This document shows positions 11,313 through 24,040 of a stretch of 64,000 nucleotides of DNA, piece by piece; position 1 is the first letter of the stretch, and every line of letters starts with the position of its first letter. Source of the stretch: Rhabdophis nuchalis (taxonomy: Eukaryota; Chordata; Lepidosauria; Squamata; Natricidae); NCBI GenBank assembly GCA_039707465.1, contig CM077645.1, positions 59,645,850 through 59,709,849 of the forward strand, given 5' to 3'. The notes under the pieces are model-generated. The model saw nothing but the letters and a program-made list of their open reading frames with translations, did not search any database and was not told where the DNA came from. A program made the position numbers and the translations under genes.

Positions 11313-14300
11313 GATTTTGTAATAATACTCATCCACCTTTTGATAAAACATTAGGATGAATTCAATTAAGACTCTCTGAAAGATTCTGATAGCAGATAAT
11401 ACATAACTTCCAATATTGAAGATTAGTCCAACTTCTTTAATAAGGTTTGTATATAATAAGCTTTATAACTGGATTTAATTTTTGGTTTAGTAAATCCATC
11501 TCAATTAAGAAATAGTAACTTTCTTTTTCCACAAAATACAATTTGAAATTGAGTTTAAAGCTCATACCGCTTGCCTTTTTGTGTGTGGTTTACCCATTTT
11601 TCTGGTTATTGGAAAGAAGTTGGCAAAAAGAAATCAATTGGACTCATAAAATAGCGACTATGTTTTGTCTCTATTCAACAACCCCTAATCCAAATAAATT
11701 ACGGCTTCTTATTTATGAATACAGCTATATATTTATTCAGAATGGCTAAATTTCTTATATATCTGGAAAAATTCTCAACCCTGTTTCAACAGTTGCTGTC
11801 AAATTTTAATATTGCAGAAGGAGGTTAGTAAATATATGAGAAATGATCATATAAAAAAAACTATATATTAAATCAAAGTTTTGTTTTGGCTTCAATGTCT
11901 TCCACATATTGGTCGAAGGTCAAGTACAGCTCTTAGATTAAAATAAGGCTCCACACCTTTCTATTCTATGGAACAAAACCAAGTCTCACCTAATTGCATG
12001 TAATTTTGCATAGTTGTCAATATCATATACAGTACTTTGTTGGCTGAGTCTTAAATTGGGGTGTTATAGTAGCTAATAAGATTTTAATGGCAAATAGAAC
12101 AGACAGGAAATGTCAATTTCACTTGCACTATTGCAGTAGCCTATTATAATATATATTATAGCTATCATATTTTCTTCATGATACTTTGAGAAATATAAAA
12201 TTCAGTCCTACTACCCTGGAATAAATTAGAACACTAAAATACTAATTGGAATTATCTGTCTTTTCAAAATGAGTTTGTTGTAGATCATACTTAGAATTTT
12301 AATAGAAACTAATAGTCTACATTCAGGAACAAGTTAAACATTCCTCAACTTCCTTGATGGCTATTTAAACATTCGGTTAATCATTTGAAGTTCTTAAAAT
12401 TTATCTTTGCAAATCTGATACTGTATGATTATAAATGAATTTTTGCTGGAAAAACAGGATTTTCTCCACTGCTGTCGTCAATCTCCACCAGAACTCCCAT
12501 TGCTCTTCTGGAGTGCATCCCCATCTCAGGGCATTTTGACTATGAGGTTAGATCTTCAAGGTAAATGAATCATTCTCCCCTAATTCTGGAGGACAGCCAT
12601 CAGCAGAAAAACAGCATTGAATCCCACCACTGGTTTTGGAAGAGAATTTTGCACCCTAAAATAGTTTGCCAGACATTTCTAAGAAGAGAGATCTACTTGC
12701 AATCAAGACAAGCAAAATTTAAAATCGACACTTTCATTTGGGCAATTGTTGAAACTGAACCTTGGAATGGTTTTATATTCTTCACATATCTGGGGGTGAG
12801 GGGGACGGGACACATGGGACTTTTTTCTGATTATTTAAAATCCTGAATGCAAAAGACCATTTAAAAAGCCTATGTTGCACTAGCTTTGTATCTTTAATCA
12901 GCATGTCAGAACTTGCTTTTAATTAGGTATACACTTGGCAGTAATTTGCACACTATACCAACATTAAAAGGCACACATGGGACAATTGCTAATGATAATA
13001 TCTGCAAGAAAAACTTGATGGCTTTTTTATTTAGTAAAGATTTGAAAAATTTGTTTATTGTTTCAATGTTGCAGTCTTAAGCAGAAAGATACATAATTCT
13101 GCTTGATTCTGAGTCCACAATAATTTGTGAATTGATAATAAAAGCGTGTAAAACATCCGGCACAAAAGTACTTTCTGAATTATTGTAATGTTGATTGTTA
13201 CGTCTATAAAATATTGCCTTGCTTTTTTAAATAAGTCATTCTGTATCAATGTATTCATTATAAATAGTATGTTTGTAAAGGAGCCACTCATGAGTCTTTT
13301 GGACATTTTATACCAATCAAGTCTGATTTTGTCTAAAAACTGCAGCGCTGCAGTTGATTGATACTTTGCATTTAGAGTCATTTTTTCTGACTTCTTTGTA
13401 ACCTGCAAACCTTTCCTTCTTGTCTGAAATAAGCACGAGAGATAAAAAGCTGAACTTTTATAAAGGAACTCTTGGTTTGAAACCTTTACTTCCTGTTTTC
13501 TCTCCCTCTTCGCTCCACACAAGTCTGCTGGTGGATTGAAAGCATGGAAAGAATGGATTGCAATATTTGATAGATGGAATAATACTTCTGATATCTGGCA
13601 CATATTGCATTTTATATTTCTTATGCTGCAAATATTGGGCATCTTTTTCTGGAAGTAACCAAACATATAATTAAAAAAAACATACAGAACATTGTAGATT
13701 ATATGCATTCCAAGCTACTTGAGTGAAATACATGTTACATTTTATTTTGTAATAGAAAATAATTGATATGATCTTTAAAGTGCTTAACCTTACTTCAAGG
13801 TTAAATAAGAACATGATAGAATATAGCATAATTTATTTGAACAAAATTTCCAGTATTATAGATACATAAATAAGTCCTTCGTTCTTTTTCTTGCAACACG
13901 TTCTGAGAATTAAAGTTTATTTTTTTTTTAGATAGTATCTTCATTTACCTCTCATGGTCACTTCCAAATGCAGACTAGTTTTTAACTTTTATAGCTGCTG
14001 AAGTATAAAAATAAACCAAGAATACCTGCTGTTAATTATGAAATTTTTGTCTTTATACTATTCCAGTTCTGGATGGTACCTTCTGCCTATGGCAACTTAA
14101 TTCTTTAATGTTTTCTACTGTTACAGTAGAACACTACTGTTACTGATATAAAGGTAATACAGGAGTACTATGGGGATTTATTAAAGTGTAGTGAAGTCTG
14201 GTAAGAATGCTAAATGCAAAGGAATTATGATTAGAAAAAATATAATAATTTATGATAAAAATGAGAAATCAGCTTATTTTTTCATGATTAAATTAGTTAT

Positions 14301-15590
14301 AAATTATATTACTTTGGCCAGCATGCTGCTTTTAATGTGATAATTGAAGAAGCTAAGAGAAATCTAAATTTAGCTTCTTTTTCCCAAGAATTTTTATTAA
14401 GGGTTGAAGCTTTTAGCAGTGTAGTTCAACAGTTCCTTTCTTTTATTCTGTTCCAGTTTATACTTAGATAAATACCTTAATGTGAACTATTCTGCATGAT
14501 GCTGCAATTTTGGTTTGGAGTGAAATAAGTAATGTTAATGTTCCAAACTCGGGAGGTTTTGTTTGTGAATGATAACAGACTTCGTACTTCGTACATGATA
14601 TCCTGGCTAGTATTATAGACCTTGAATAATTTGTGGCAAAGTTTAATATCTACATTCCTTCAAAGTCTAGATAAGTCTTAGATAAGAATAAGGTAGAAAC
14701 AAGGAACTTATTGTTCCCAGCATGGGAGATTGGTTTGCAAGTTTTAGCCCCATTGAGAGTTTTAGACCTGAACAAAAAATCCTGATTATCTCTTTCATTT
14801 CTAAGTTTCAAACATACAGCATTTGAAAAGAAGTCTGGACATATTATAAGTGTTTTTTATCACCATTGGTAGGGAATAAATATAATTTTGTGATGGTTAC
14901 CTTGAATGTCATGCAGATTATTCTCCTTGCATCTACATTTTTATGGAGTTCTTTGGAATCGCAATCTGCAAGTAGGTACCTGTATGTGCAAATTTCCTCA
15001 CTGTTGTGAATATGTTTAAAAATCATGCTGAGGCATACATTCATTTATGGTTTTTTATATCATTTAATAGTTAACTGTGCTTAACCTGGTACCTTTAGGA
15101 GAAAGTAATTGGTATTTATTTTAGGGTTTAATATGTTAGCTGAATGTGAGAAATGTGGCCTTAACCATGAGCTATTGACCCTCAGAAAACAGCTATGACT
15201 TTATGATTTTGATCGATGCTGAATATATTCTTTTCTTAGAAAGCAATAGTGAACGTAACACATGAACCTATGGTATGGAAAAATATCGAAAAATTCTGGT
15301 ATGTGAAACATGAAGGACAGCCTTTCTCTGCTTACATAAGACCACCCCATTTGATCTGACAGAGAAGGCATGCTGTGGCTTCAACTAAGGATTGAATTGG
15401 TCCCAGAAGAGGTCCCTTCTTTGTTATGGAGCCTGCCTTGTGGAATATTCTTCCTCCCCAAAAGTTAGGCTTGATTCCCCCCCCCATTCTTTTTGATATT
15501 CTGAAGGCCCTTTAGACCTGATGATGTGACCAGCTGTGGGGCTGCCATAGAACTAGAGACCTATCTAGAAGACTTCATTGGTTTATTTTT
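11313..15590. other. AT-rich intergenic DNA
   Basis: No recognised gene or transposon. It contains one unusually long minus-strand open frame (13055-13708, 217 codons), discussed as a finding. The rest is AT-rich, with homopolymer runs. Confidence 0.6.
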
Positions 15591-16800
15591 TTATTGTTAA
15601 AAGAAAAAAAAATTGGACATGGTGAAACCATCTTGGCGATCTCTCCGCCATACAGAGTATAACACAGATTTCTTGTGTATTCAATATCCGTTACTACTTA
15701 CTATTTATATATACATACTTAACCTCTTCTACATGATTACAATTATAGTTACACAATATATTACCTATATAGCCTCTTATTTCAATCTATGCATCCTTGT
15801 TCTTATTCGTTCTGGCTTCCCTTCTTTAAATCCAACCGCTGATAAAATCTATCCCATAGTACTCTGTCTCCTTCATTTTTCAGGTCTACTGTCAGTCTAT
15901 AAAATTCTGCACAGTCAAGTATTTTCTTTCTTTTTTCTCTTCCTTTACGTATATTTCCACTCTTCTATTGCTGAGCATAACTATTCTTGCAGCTTTTAAG
16001 ATATGTAGTGTTAAATATGCTAACCCTTTGTTTAAATCCTCTGATAATTCCTAAAAGGAATATTTCTGGTTTTGAATTCTAATCACTGTCCAGTCTTTTC
16101 TTCGAATCCTTTTGCCAATATTATTTTGCTTTGGTACATGATCACCACATGTGGTATTAGGTGCCCAGAATTTGATCACATTTCCAGCATTAGGTGATAA
16201 ATTTTTATACATTTTAGCAAGCCTGGCTGGAGATAGATGCCGCCTATTGAACATTTTATATAGGTTCTTTTTGTACAAGGTGGCCAAAGTTAATGTCCTG
16301 TTCTTATCCCACAAATTTTCCCATTTTTCTAATTTGATATTGTACCAAAGTTCTTTGCCAATACCACCATCGTTTCTTTAACACTCTTCTTCCATTTCGT
16401 ATTCTAGTAAAAATTTATACATTGCTTTGACCATTTTCTCCTCTGTTTCCAATAGAAATTTATCTAATTCTGTTCCTATTGATGCCCCGTGTTCTCATAT
16501 CTTTCATATAACTTGACTGAATTTGTAAGTATGACCACCATTCTAATTCCAATCTTTGTTCTTTCAGTTGCAGTCTCGATTTTAATGCCCCCTGAAAATC
16601 TAATATATCTTTATATGTTACAATTTCCCCCAGTTTATAAACTTTGGATATACCACTGCTTCTAGGTGATATATGGCGCTTCTTAGTAGATGACGCCATT
16701 GTTGAGAGGACCATTTTATGTCTTTATACGATTTGTATTTCTGTGTTTCAGGATATTTATTATTATCTTTCATATTTATATTTATTGTTTTTATATTCTT
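15591..16800 (-). mobile_element. 5'-truncated L1-type LINE, ORF2 3' part and 3' UTR
   Basis: Read on -, 16314-16051 encodes HLSPARLAKMYKNLSPNAG and WAPNTT, recognisable as the degenerate C-terminal region of an L1 ORF2 protein. The upstream frame 16714-16460 (with WWSYLQIQSSYMKDMRTRG) is the preceding part. The 3' end lies near 15590, where + shows a T-rich run, as expected for an antisense poly-A tail. Frames are shifted and truncated, so the copy is inactive. Confidence 0.75.
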
Positions 16801-16804
16801 GCTT

Positions 16805-16885
16805 TTTATTCATTCTATGCTGTCCAGAGTGACCTAGGTGAGATGAGTGGCTATAAAATGTGATTAATAAATAGAAGCAATATAT
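16805..16885 (+). repeat. LINE/SINE 3'-tail fragment
   Basis: Contains CTGTCCAGAGTGACCTAGG and GTGGCTATAAAATGTGATTA followed by an A-rich AATAAATAG tail, a common reptile retroposon 3' end. A related tail is at about 63270-63315. Confidence 0.5.
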
Positions 16886-17390
16886 CATGGGTAATTAATA
16901 TTCATTATCTATCCATCCACCAACCTTGTATTTTATCATTTAAATGTTGGAAACTAAAAGGACAAATAATCTTTAAAAATCGGAAGTTTTCTTATTCTCT
17001 CTCTCTTTCACCATCTCACCTATATAATGGGGAGGAATGAATATGCAGCAAACAAGATATGAGGGGGAAAAACAGATTCAGTTTTAAGTTGCACCCTGAG
17101 CGCAAAGAGGAATGTTATTTCAATAGAAATGTTAATAGAAAGAATAGGACATTACAGACTCAGAAGTACCTGTTTCTATTTGTAACTATATTTCTTACCT
17201 TTCATCTATCTTTTATCCCTTTATCTCTATCCAAACAAATCCAATTGTTCACATTGTCCAATAGGCTTCCTGAAAATATTCTGAGAAACAGTTTAATCAT
17301 TTGTTTCCTCATCTGTTTTCTTCTATGCTGTCATATCAAAATAAACCTCTTTGCCATTAATTCACCAACACTGAAATCCCCTAAAGTCTG
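16886..17390. other. spacer, nothing recognised
   Basis: AT-rich DNA with a short CTCTCT run near 16997. Open frames carry no recognised motif. Confidence 0.6.
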
Positions 17391-17480
17391 CTGAAGATGT
17401 TAGCTAGCCTGGTAATGCAACATTCAGAAACCAACCCACAAGCTCGGAGAATGAACCTTTACCCTCATCTTACACCCTAG
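17391..17480 (+). repeat. dispersed repeat fragment (GCTAGCCTGGTAATG type)
   Basis: Contains TAGCTAGCCTGGTAATGCAA and ACCCACAAGCTCGGAGAA. A second fragment of the same kind is at about 27440-27490 (GCCTGCAAGACAACAACCAG). It resembles a widespread squamate repeat. No family name can be assigned safely. Confidence 0.45.
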
Positions 17481-17554
17481 CTACTGATATTCACCACTAT
17501 TGCATGACTACAATTTCTATACTAAGCAGGCAATGTATTTGGGTACAGGACTGC

Positions 17555-17790
17555 AAAATAGAAATAGCACTTAGACTTATATTCCACTTCACGGGGCTTC
17601 ACAGCCCTATCCAAGTGGTTTACACAGTCAGCATATTGCCCCCAACAATCTGGGTCCTCATTTTACCAACCTTGGAAAGATGGAAGACTGAGTCAACCTT
17701 GTGTCGGTGAGAAGTGAACTGCCAAACTGCTGGCAGTCAGCAGAAGTAGCCTGCAGTACTGCATTCTAACCACTGCACCACTGTGCTAAC
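17555..17790 (-). mobile_element. tRNA-derived SINE, Sauria type
   Basis: Read on -, the head contains CACTGTGCTAACACA-like and GGTTAGAATGCAGTACTGCA sequence. A middle part with GAGTCAGTCTTCCA-like sequence follows, and then the conserved 3' part (ATATGCTGACTGTGTAAACC, AAGTCTAAGTGC). It matches the + copy at 27506-27726 along its length. Confidence 0.75.
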
Positions 17791-19430
17791 ACTGGCATTC
17801 TTTGAATAGTATATGAGGAAATGTCACATTTTAAAATCTTCCCTTTTCTTTCTTATTATTAGCTTTATCAGGTATGCTTGTGTACCTGCCGTTCCCCAGG
17901 ACAAAAAAAGTGGAATGGTGCCAACAGTCTGGCTGAACCAGGAAGTATGTTTCTAACATTGCTTAATTTAAAATTACATGTTGCTGGAGAAATTATAGGT
18001 TAGGGATGAAAGGATTCTGGAATGTTTAATAAGTTTGAGAAAAAGGAAAAAGGTACATCACCAGGAGTACATAAATGGCTAACTTCCTTGTAGTAGCAAG
18101 ATCAAATGAATAATTTAATTATTGTGACCCTTGTTCTTCCTGGAAGGACAACTTCCAAAGGCTTGAAGTTCAAACAGACATGCTTAATCCAAATCAACAA
18201 GCACTATAAGATTACATAGTTTTTCAAGATGTTTCAGCTTTGATAGACTTTTATTAAGTTGTTCTAGAATAGGTAATATGCACTTTCTTTTTTATTTCAA
18301 CATACTTATCTACAACTGCTTTTTGTGGTTTTCAGTGTTACTCTTAAAAAAACATTTACTGAAGAGTTTATAATAAAAGATAATACAAACTGAAATCAGA
18401 AAGAAAACAGAAAGAGTGTAAAATAAAGAAAATATTTAAATAGTCCTTATTATATGAATGAGTGAATTAAATATTCCTTATCTTCCTTGTAACAAATACA
18501 GGCAGATTTAAAATTTCTCCACCCCTTATAAGTTTACATATATAATTCATTTCTTCTCTTACTCTCTTCTCTTACTCATTCAACAAATCTAAAAATGTTA
18601 AGCATGTCTGTTTGAACTTCAAGTATTGGCGAAAAAGTCCATAAAATTCCAGAATTTTATAGAAATATTCCTATTTATAACTTGATCAAACAAAGCAACT
18701 TTATAATCCTTCCCTTGCACGTGACTCTTGATTTTTAACTCAATTTGCTGAACCTCATTCAAACTTACTTTCTTGTATCTCAAAGATTTCTTCAAGACAA
18801 GGCTTTAAGAAATATTTTGTAAATCAAATGATAAATGTTTGCCTGTCATTTTTTATATTTTGACATTATTTGTATTTCCAGTTTGGCTGTCATCTGTCTT
18901 ATAGTCCACAATTTCTTTGTTTTTCTGGTATTTCTACATCAACTGGAATTTGTTTCACCTTTCACCATCAGTCTACTAAACACCTATTTAGCTATCGTTT
19001 CAGAGATATTTTCTTGCCTAAACAGACTTGTTGCAAGTCCACCAATTTTGAATGAATTAGATGGAGAACCCTGCAAATGTGCCATTGGTGCATATTTTTG
19101 TAAATATTTTTGATAGAATTAGATTTTGCTTCTGAGTTGATGATGGAAGAAGAGTGCTATTTCAGAATCCAGTTGTCTTTATGTTCAGAAATATCTTCTT
19201 ATTGATTTGTGCCTTTGTGAAGCAATAAAAATTTTAAGGGACTAATAGCTTTAGCCAAGCCCAAAGCAGTGACTCAGCCACTAATGCTCATTATGAGAGA
19301 AAATGGTGTGGTAAAGCTAAAATTATTCTTTCCTATAATAAGTGTGAACACTTTCTATATTCAATCTCCAGAATGGGGAATATATCTGCTATCAGTAGGG
19401 AATTAATTGGGTCATTCATATCCCCCCATC
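17791..19430. other. AT-rich intergenic DNA, nothing recognised
   Basis: No gene, RNA or repeat family recognised. A 15-bp phrase (GCTTGAAGTTCAAAC, about 18160) recurs inverted near 18610, perhaps from a decayed palindrome. Confidence 0.55.
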
Positions 19431-19630
19431 TAATTAGCAGTGATTAGTATTGCTCACATAGGAAGATCTAATGCAAATGCTACATTCACTTGGACTAAAC
19501 CAAGAGTGAACATTATGTATTGCCTCATCACCTAGAAATGAAAAGACTATTATAATATTTGTATTATAATACAATACAATATAAATAATATAGTATTTTA
19601 ATAACAGAATAACAAAACGGAATAACAATG

Positions 19631-20010
19631 TTATTGGAAGGGACCTTGGACATCTTCTCGTCCAACCCTTGCTGAGGCAGGAAACCCTAAACCATTTCAG
19701 ACAAATGGTTATCCAATCTCTTCTTAAAAACTTCCAGTGTTGAAGCATTCACAACTTTTGAATGCAAGTTGTTCCACTGATCAATTGTTAGATTGGATTT
19801 GGATTTTATTGGATTTATATGCCGCCCTTCTCCCAAAGGACTCAGGACTCAATTGTTGTCACTGTCAGGAAATTTCTTCTTAGTTCTAGATTACTTTTCT
19901 CCTGGATTAGTTTTCATCCATTGCTTCTTTGTCCTACTTTCAGATGCTTTGGAGAATAGTGTTTCTAGGTTCTTTATTTTTGGGAGAAAGGGAAAGCAAA
20001 CATTTGTCAA
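19631..20010 (-). mobile_element. old CR1 3' region, interrupted by a 59-nt CR1 insertion
   Basis: Contains GGAAGGGACCTTGGACATCT, TCCAACCCTTGCTGAGGCAG and GTTCCACTGATCAATTGTT, the signature of CR1 3' ends seen antisense in birds and reptiles. It resumes with CACTGTCAGGAAATTTCTTC after an insertion. The inserted 19790-19848 is a tiny fragment of another CR1 type, flanked by TCAATTGTT at 19781-19789 and 19849-19857. Confidence 0.8.
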
Positions 20011-20094
20011 CTTGTGTGAGAGTAATGCTGTGTCTGCTCACTTCAAGGTCAAAATATACCACATGTATTAACAACCTTCATGAATATTATTGTG

Positions 20095-20310
20095 TACCTT
20101 CAAGTCAGTTTTGACTCCTGGCAACTGCATGGAGAAGTCCCTGCAGTTGTCTTGGTAAACTTTCCAGAAGTGGCATGCCACTGTATTCTTCGGTGAGAGA
20201 AAGTGCCTGGCTGAAAGTCATCCAGCTGGCTTTGTGCCTAAAGCAGGACTAAAACATACTGCTCCCTAACTTCTGGCCCACTGCCTTCAACCATTACAGC
20301 TTTTTATGCA
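20095..20310 (-). mobile_element. tRNA-derived SINE with TCAAGTCAGTTTTGACTCC tail
   Basis: On + it reads CTTCAAGTCAGTTTTGACTC, then TCCCTGCAGTTGTCTTGG, then the reverse complement of a tRNA-like head (TCATCCAGCTGGCTTTGTGC, TAAAGCAGGACTAAAAC). The head matches the + copy at 46441-46590. Confidence 0.7.
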
Positions 20311-21025
20311 TAAATGGGCGTTGCAGCGGTAAAGCCATCATGAACTCTCTGAAAGCCACAATTGTAACAATATGAGAAGCAAATCTAAAGTAGATTTTAG
20401 ATTTTATTTATTTATTTATTTATTAAATTTTTGCCCCAAATTTATTTTAAATATTTTCCTATAAGATCTAAAGAGAAGAAAGATTCAAAAACAAGATTTT
20501 TATGATATCTCAGCTCTATTTGGCAGACTGAGGCTGCATCTACAGATCCATGTGTACAAATGGGAAAATAACAATCAAGGTTCCAGAATGGAAGGCAGAA
20601 ATGATTTTTATTTCATTTGTTTAACTGCTAGTTGATGAAATCAATAATAAGTAAGTACTGTGAAACTAGTTGCAACATGCTGTTTTATCATCTATTTGAT
20701 TTCTGAAATGGCTTCACAATGCATCTGTTAGATCTCTTTTAAAAATCATAAAATTGCAGATGCTAATGTGAAGAAATTTAAATACTACTACTTCATTGCA
20801 AAATGTCAAGGTTGAAAACACTAGAAAAAAACACCAGAAAAGGTGACTCATGACTAAACGACAGCTATATATATTAAATACATACTGCCTGGCTGTTTGA
20901 TGTTTTTTATTTTATGACAAAAGATGCACGGGCAATTTATCCTGAATTTCTCATGTCATTTTAAATAAATCCTTTTAGCTACCATAGACATTAAAAAAGA
21001 GATATATATCAGCTCAAAAATCTAA
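20311..21025. other. spacer with TTTA run
   Basis: AT-rich. A (TTTA)n run is at about 20403-20424. Nothing else recognised. Confidence 0.55.
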
Positions 21026-21092
21026 CACACACACACACATATATATACATATACATACATATATATGTGTGTGTGACACACTCACAAACACA
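21026..21092. repeat. CA/TA/TG dinucleotide repeat
   Basis: A run of (CA)n, (TA)n, (TG)n that is partly self-complementary. Confidence 0.9.
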
Positions 21093-21186
21093 CCAGTATA
21101 AAATAATTGTATGAAGCTAATGAGTAAATTTAAAGTCCATCCCTGCACTTCGTGTTTTTGATCAAGTTCAATCTCTGATTATAATA

Positions 21187-21330
21187 GTGTTTCTCGACCC
21201 CAGTGACTTTAGGATTTCCAATCCTGAACCTACAGTTCTTTCCCCAGATAGGCACAAGCTGGCTGGGGAATTCTGGGAACTGAAAACAAGGCATCTTAAA
21301 TTTGCTGAGGTTGAAAAATACAGTGCTAGA
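21187..21330. repeat. short palindromic MITE-like repeat
   Basis: Left end GTGTTTCTCGACCCCAGTGA, middle GCTGGCTGGGGAATTCTGGG, right end TTTGCTGAGGTTGAAAAATA. Same family as 6457-6585. Confidence 0.65.
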
Positions 21331-21907
21331 GAGACCTATAGTTATATAATTATACTATTAGATTATGCTTTCTTTTTTAGGCTTTAGCTTAAAAAAGCTA
21401 AAGCATTTACTTTGCGTCAGCAACCTAGTCCAAAAAACTCTGGATGTAAACCATCCATAAAAAATATTTGTCTGTGTGCTATTTTATTTATTTATTGAAA
21501 TTTAGTATAGCTGTCTAAAAACAATGGAGTCTGGCTGGTGAATATGTGTTGCACTGGGATGTGTATTTGAATAAGCAAGTTTTTCTCCATGGCAGCCATT
21601 TTGTTTATGCACACATGGTGTGCTAGCAAAAGTCTGATTGTACCTATCAGCCGCAAAGATCAGCGAGCCCTATTTCATCTCTCATCAAAGAGCTGTGAAC
21701 ATTTGTTCTGAGAGTTAGGTTCTGGGTACACGTGAAGAAATTGTTTTATTAGTTTGGTTCAATTTACATAACTGAACATATAAACACACAGTAAAGCAGG
21801 TCTTATTTTATCTCTATATGTACCTATTCAGTTGGACTCCATATGATTCTCAGAGTCTAACTACAATAGGGGTAACATAAAAAAACACCCAGAACAAGTA
21901 TAAAAGT

Positions 21908-22395
21908 ACAGTTCCAAGAAAAAGTATGTGAACCCCTTGGGATTACGTGGAGTTTTGCATGAATTGGTCATAAAATGTGCTCTGAACTTCATCTAAGTCA
22001 CAACAATAAACAAACACACAGTCTGCTTAAAATAATACTACACAAACATTAGATGTTGCCATGGTTTAATTGAACATAACATGTAAACATTCACAGTGCA
22101 GGGAGGAAAAAGTATGTGAACCTGTGGACTTAATACCTGGTTGACCCTCCTTTGGCAGCAATAACTTCAACCAAACTGTTCCTGTAGTTGCAGATCAGAC
22201 CTGCACAACGATCTGGAGTAATTTTGGACCACTCCTCTTCACAAAACTCTTTCAGTGTAGCAATATTCTTGGGATGTCTGGTGTGAATCGCTCTCATAAG
22301 GTCATGCCACAGCATTTCAATTGGGTTGAGGACAGGACTCTGACTGGGCCACTCCAGAAGGCGTATTCTGTGCTGTTGAAGCCATTTTTTTGTTA
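21908..22395 (-). mobile_element. truncated Tc1-type transposon with IR/DR end
   Basis: The terminal region starts near 21908 (TACAGTTCC). A 16-bp direct repeat (AAAAAGTATGTGAACC) occurs at 21921-21936 and again at 22107-22122, an IR/DR arrangement as in Tc1 elements of the Sleeping Beauty type. The transposase C-terminal part follows on -. The element stops abruptly near 22395, so the other end and most of the gene are missing. Confidence 0.9.
22130..22393 (-). pseudogene. Tc1 transposase, C-terminal fragment
   Basis: Read on -, about 87 codons run [40 protein letters not shown] and on to [11 protein letters not shown], then a stop. This is the last third of a DDE-type Tc1 transposase. It includes the PIE block, which carries the final acidic catalytic residue. 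The first two catalytic aspartates and the DNA-binding domain are absent because the element is truncated. The usual SPDLNPIE motif reads SPVLNPIE here. The fragment has no frameshift or stop, which suggests a fairly young insertion. It cannot be active. Confidence 0.88.
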
Positions 22396-22479
22396 AATTA
22401 CTTGTTCATGAAGCAGAGGCGTCATGCGTCATGCTAAGACAAGCTCATTATGTTTGTGCCATGACATTATGGACCAGTT

Positions 22480-22650
22480 GAAGCTTCCCAATAGCTTTCA
22501 AGGGCATCTCTGCATAGAGCACATTTCAGTAGTCCAGCCATTAAGTGTGAGTGACTGTCTGAACAACCAACTAGTCCTGGAAAAGGTGCAATTGGCATAT
22601 CAAGTGGAGCTCTGCAAAGATCTTCTTAGTCATGGCTGCCATCTGCTCTT
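22480..22650 (-). mobile_element. old CR1 fragment
   Basis: Contains GCATAGAGCACATTTCAGTA and GTCCAGCCATTAAGTGTGAG, matching the antisense CR1 region seen at about 2150-2210. Strongly diverged. Confidence 0.5.
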
Positions 22651-23560
22651 ACGGCTACTATAGCAATGCTATATAAGTAGAGCATCAAGATTGAGGGTTT
22701 TTTGTGTTTTGCATATCTGTGTGCCATTTTTTCTCCCTTAAACTAATATAATATTAGTTAATACTGAAATGGCAGAACTTCAGGCCAGATATTCTACAGC
22801 ATATGAATACACATATACTGTAGTAATGCAGTACTTACATTAATTTCTTTAAGGACTTTCAATCCTGCCTGCAGTTTTTACTTTAGGCAACAAGTATGGA
22901 CATTTTTCTGCTTCTTCTTACTAACTTACTTTACTTTACTTTACTTATTGTACTTCTCAATTAAAGCTCTCAGACTGCCTAGCAAGAAATGTGTAAGCCT
23001 CCAAATTAACACATAAAATCCAATTCTTGCTGCAGCTGGAGGACTGCTAAAGGCATTTTCCCTGTATACAAGTGAATGCAAATTTATTTTCCTTGCACCA
23101 CATGACCAGGTGTGACAACAAAAGGATGAGACTAGCCCTCTGTGTTTTTCACTGCATGCACTGAAAGGCTTTTGGGAACTGGAATATCTGTACAGGAAGA
23201 AAAGGGTTACACTTTAGAAAAACATCATTAAAAGATTAACATTTCACAATACCCATTGTACAAATATGATTTACTGAGGTTTAAGGATTTTGCTCAATGT
23301 CAGAACAGCAGTTGCTTGTAGGGGTTATTAACATGTACTATTTTTTTATTACACTAAAGACTTAATTACACCTAAGTGGAGACTTTTTGTTTAAAGGAAA
23401 CTTTATTCACCTTTCATGTCCTGTGAATAATCGCCTTGGTTGTAATAATTGATGGAACAGAAAAAAGTCTCAGTTAAACAAGTAAGCCATGAAAATAAAA
23501 AGAGTGACATATATAGGGGTCACTTTTCAGATTAAAAGGGATGGCATATACATGTAATCA
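22651..23560. other. spacer, nothing recognised
   Basis: AT-rich DNA with a short (TTTAC)n run near 22925-22950. No gene recognised. Confidence 0.55.
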
Positions 23561-23574
23561 GTCAGTCAGTTGGT

Positions 23575-24040
<466 letters not shown>

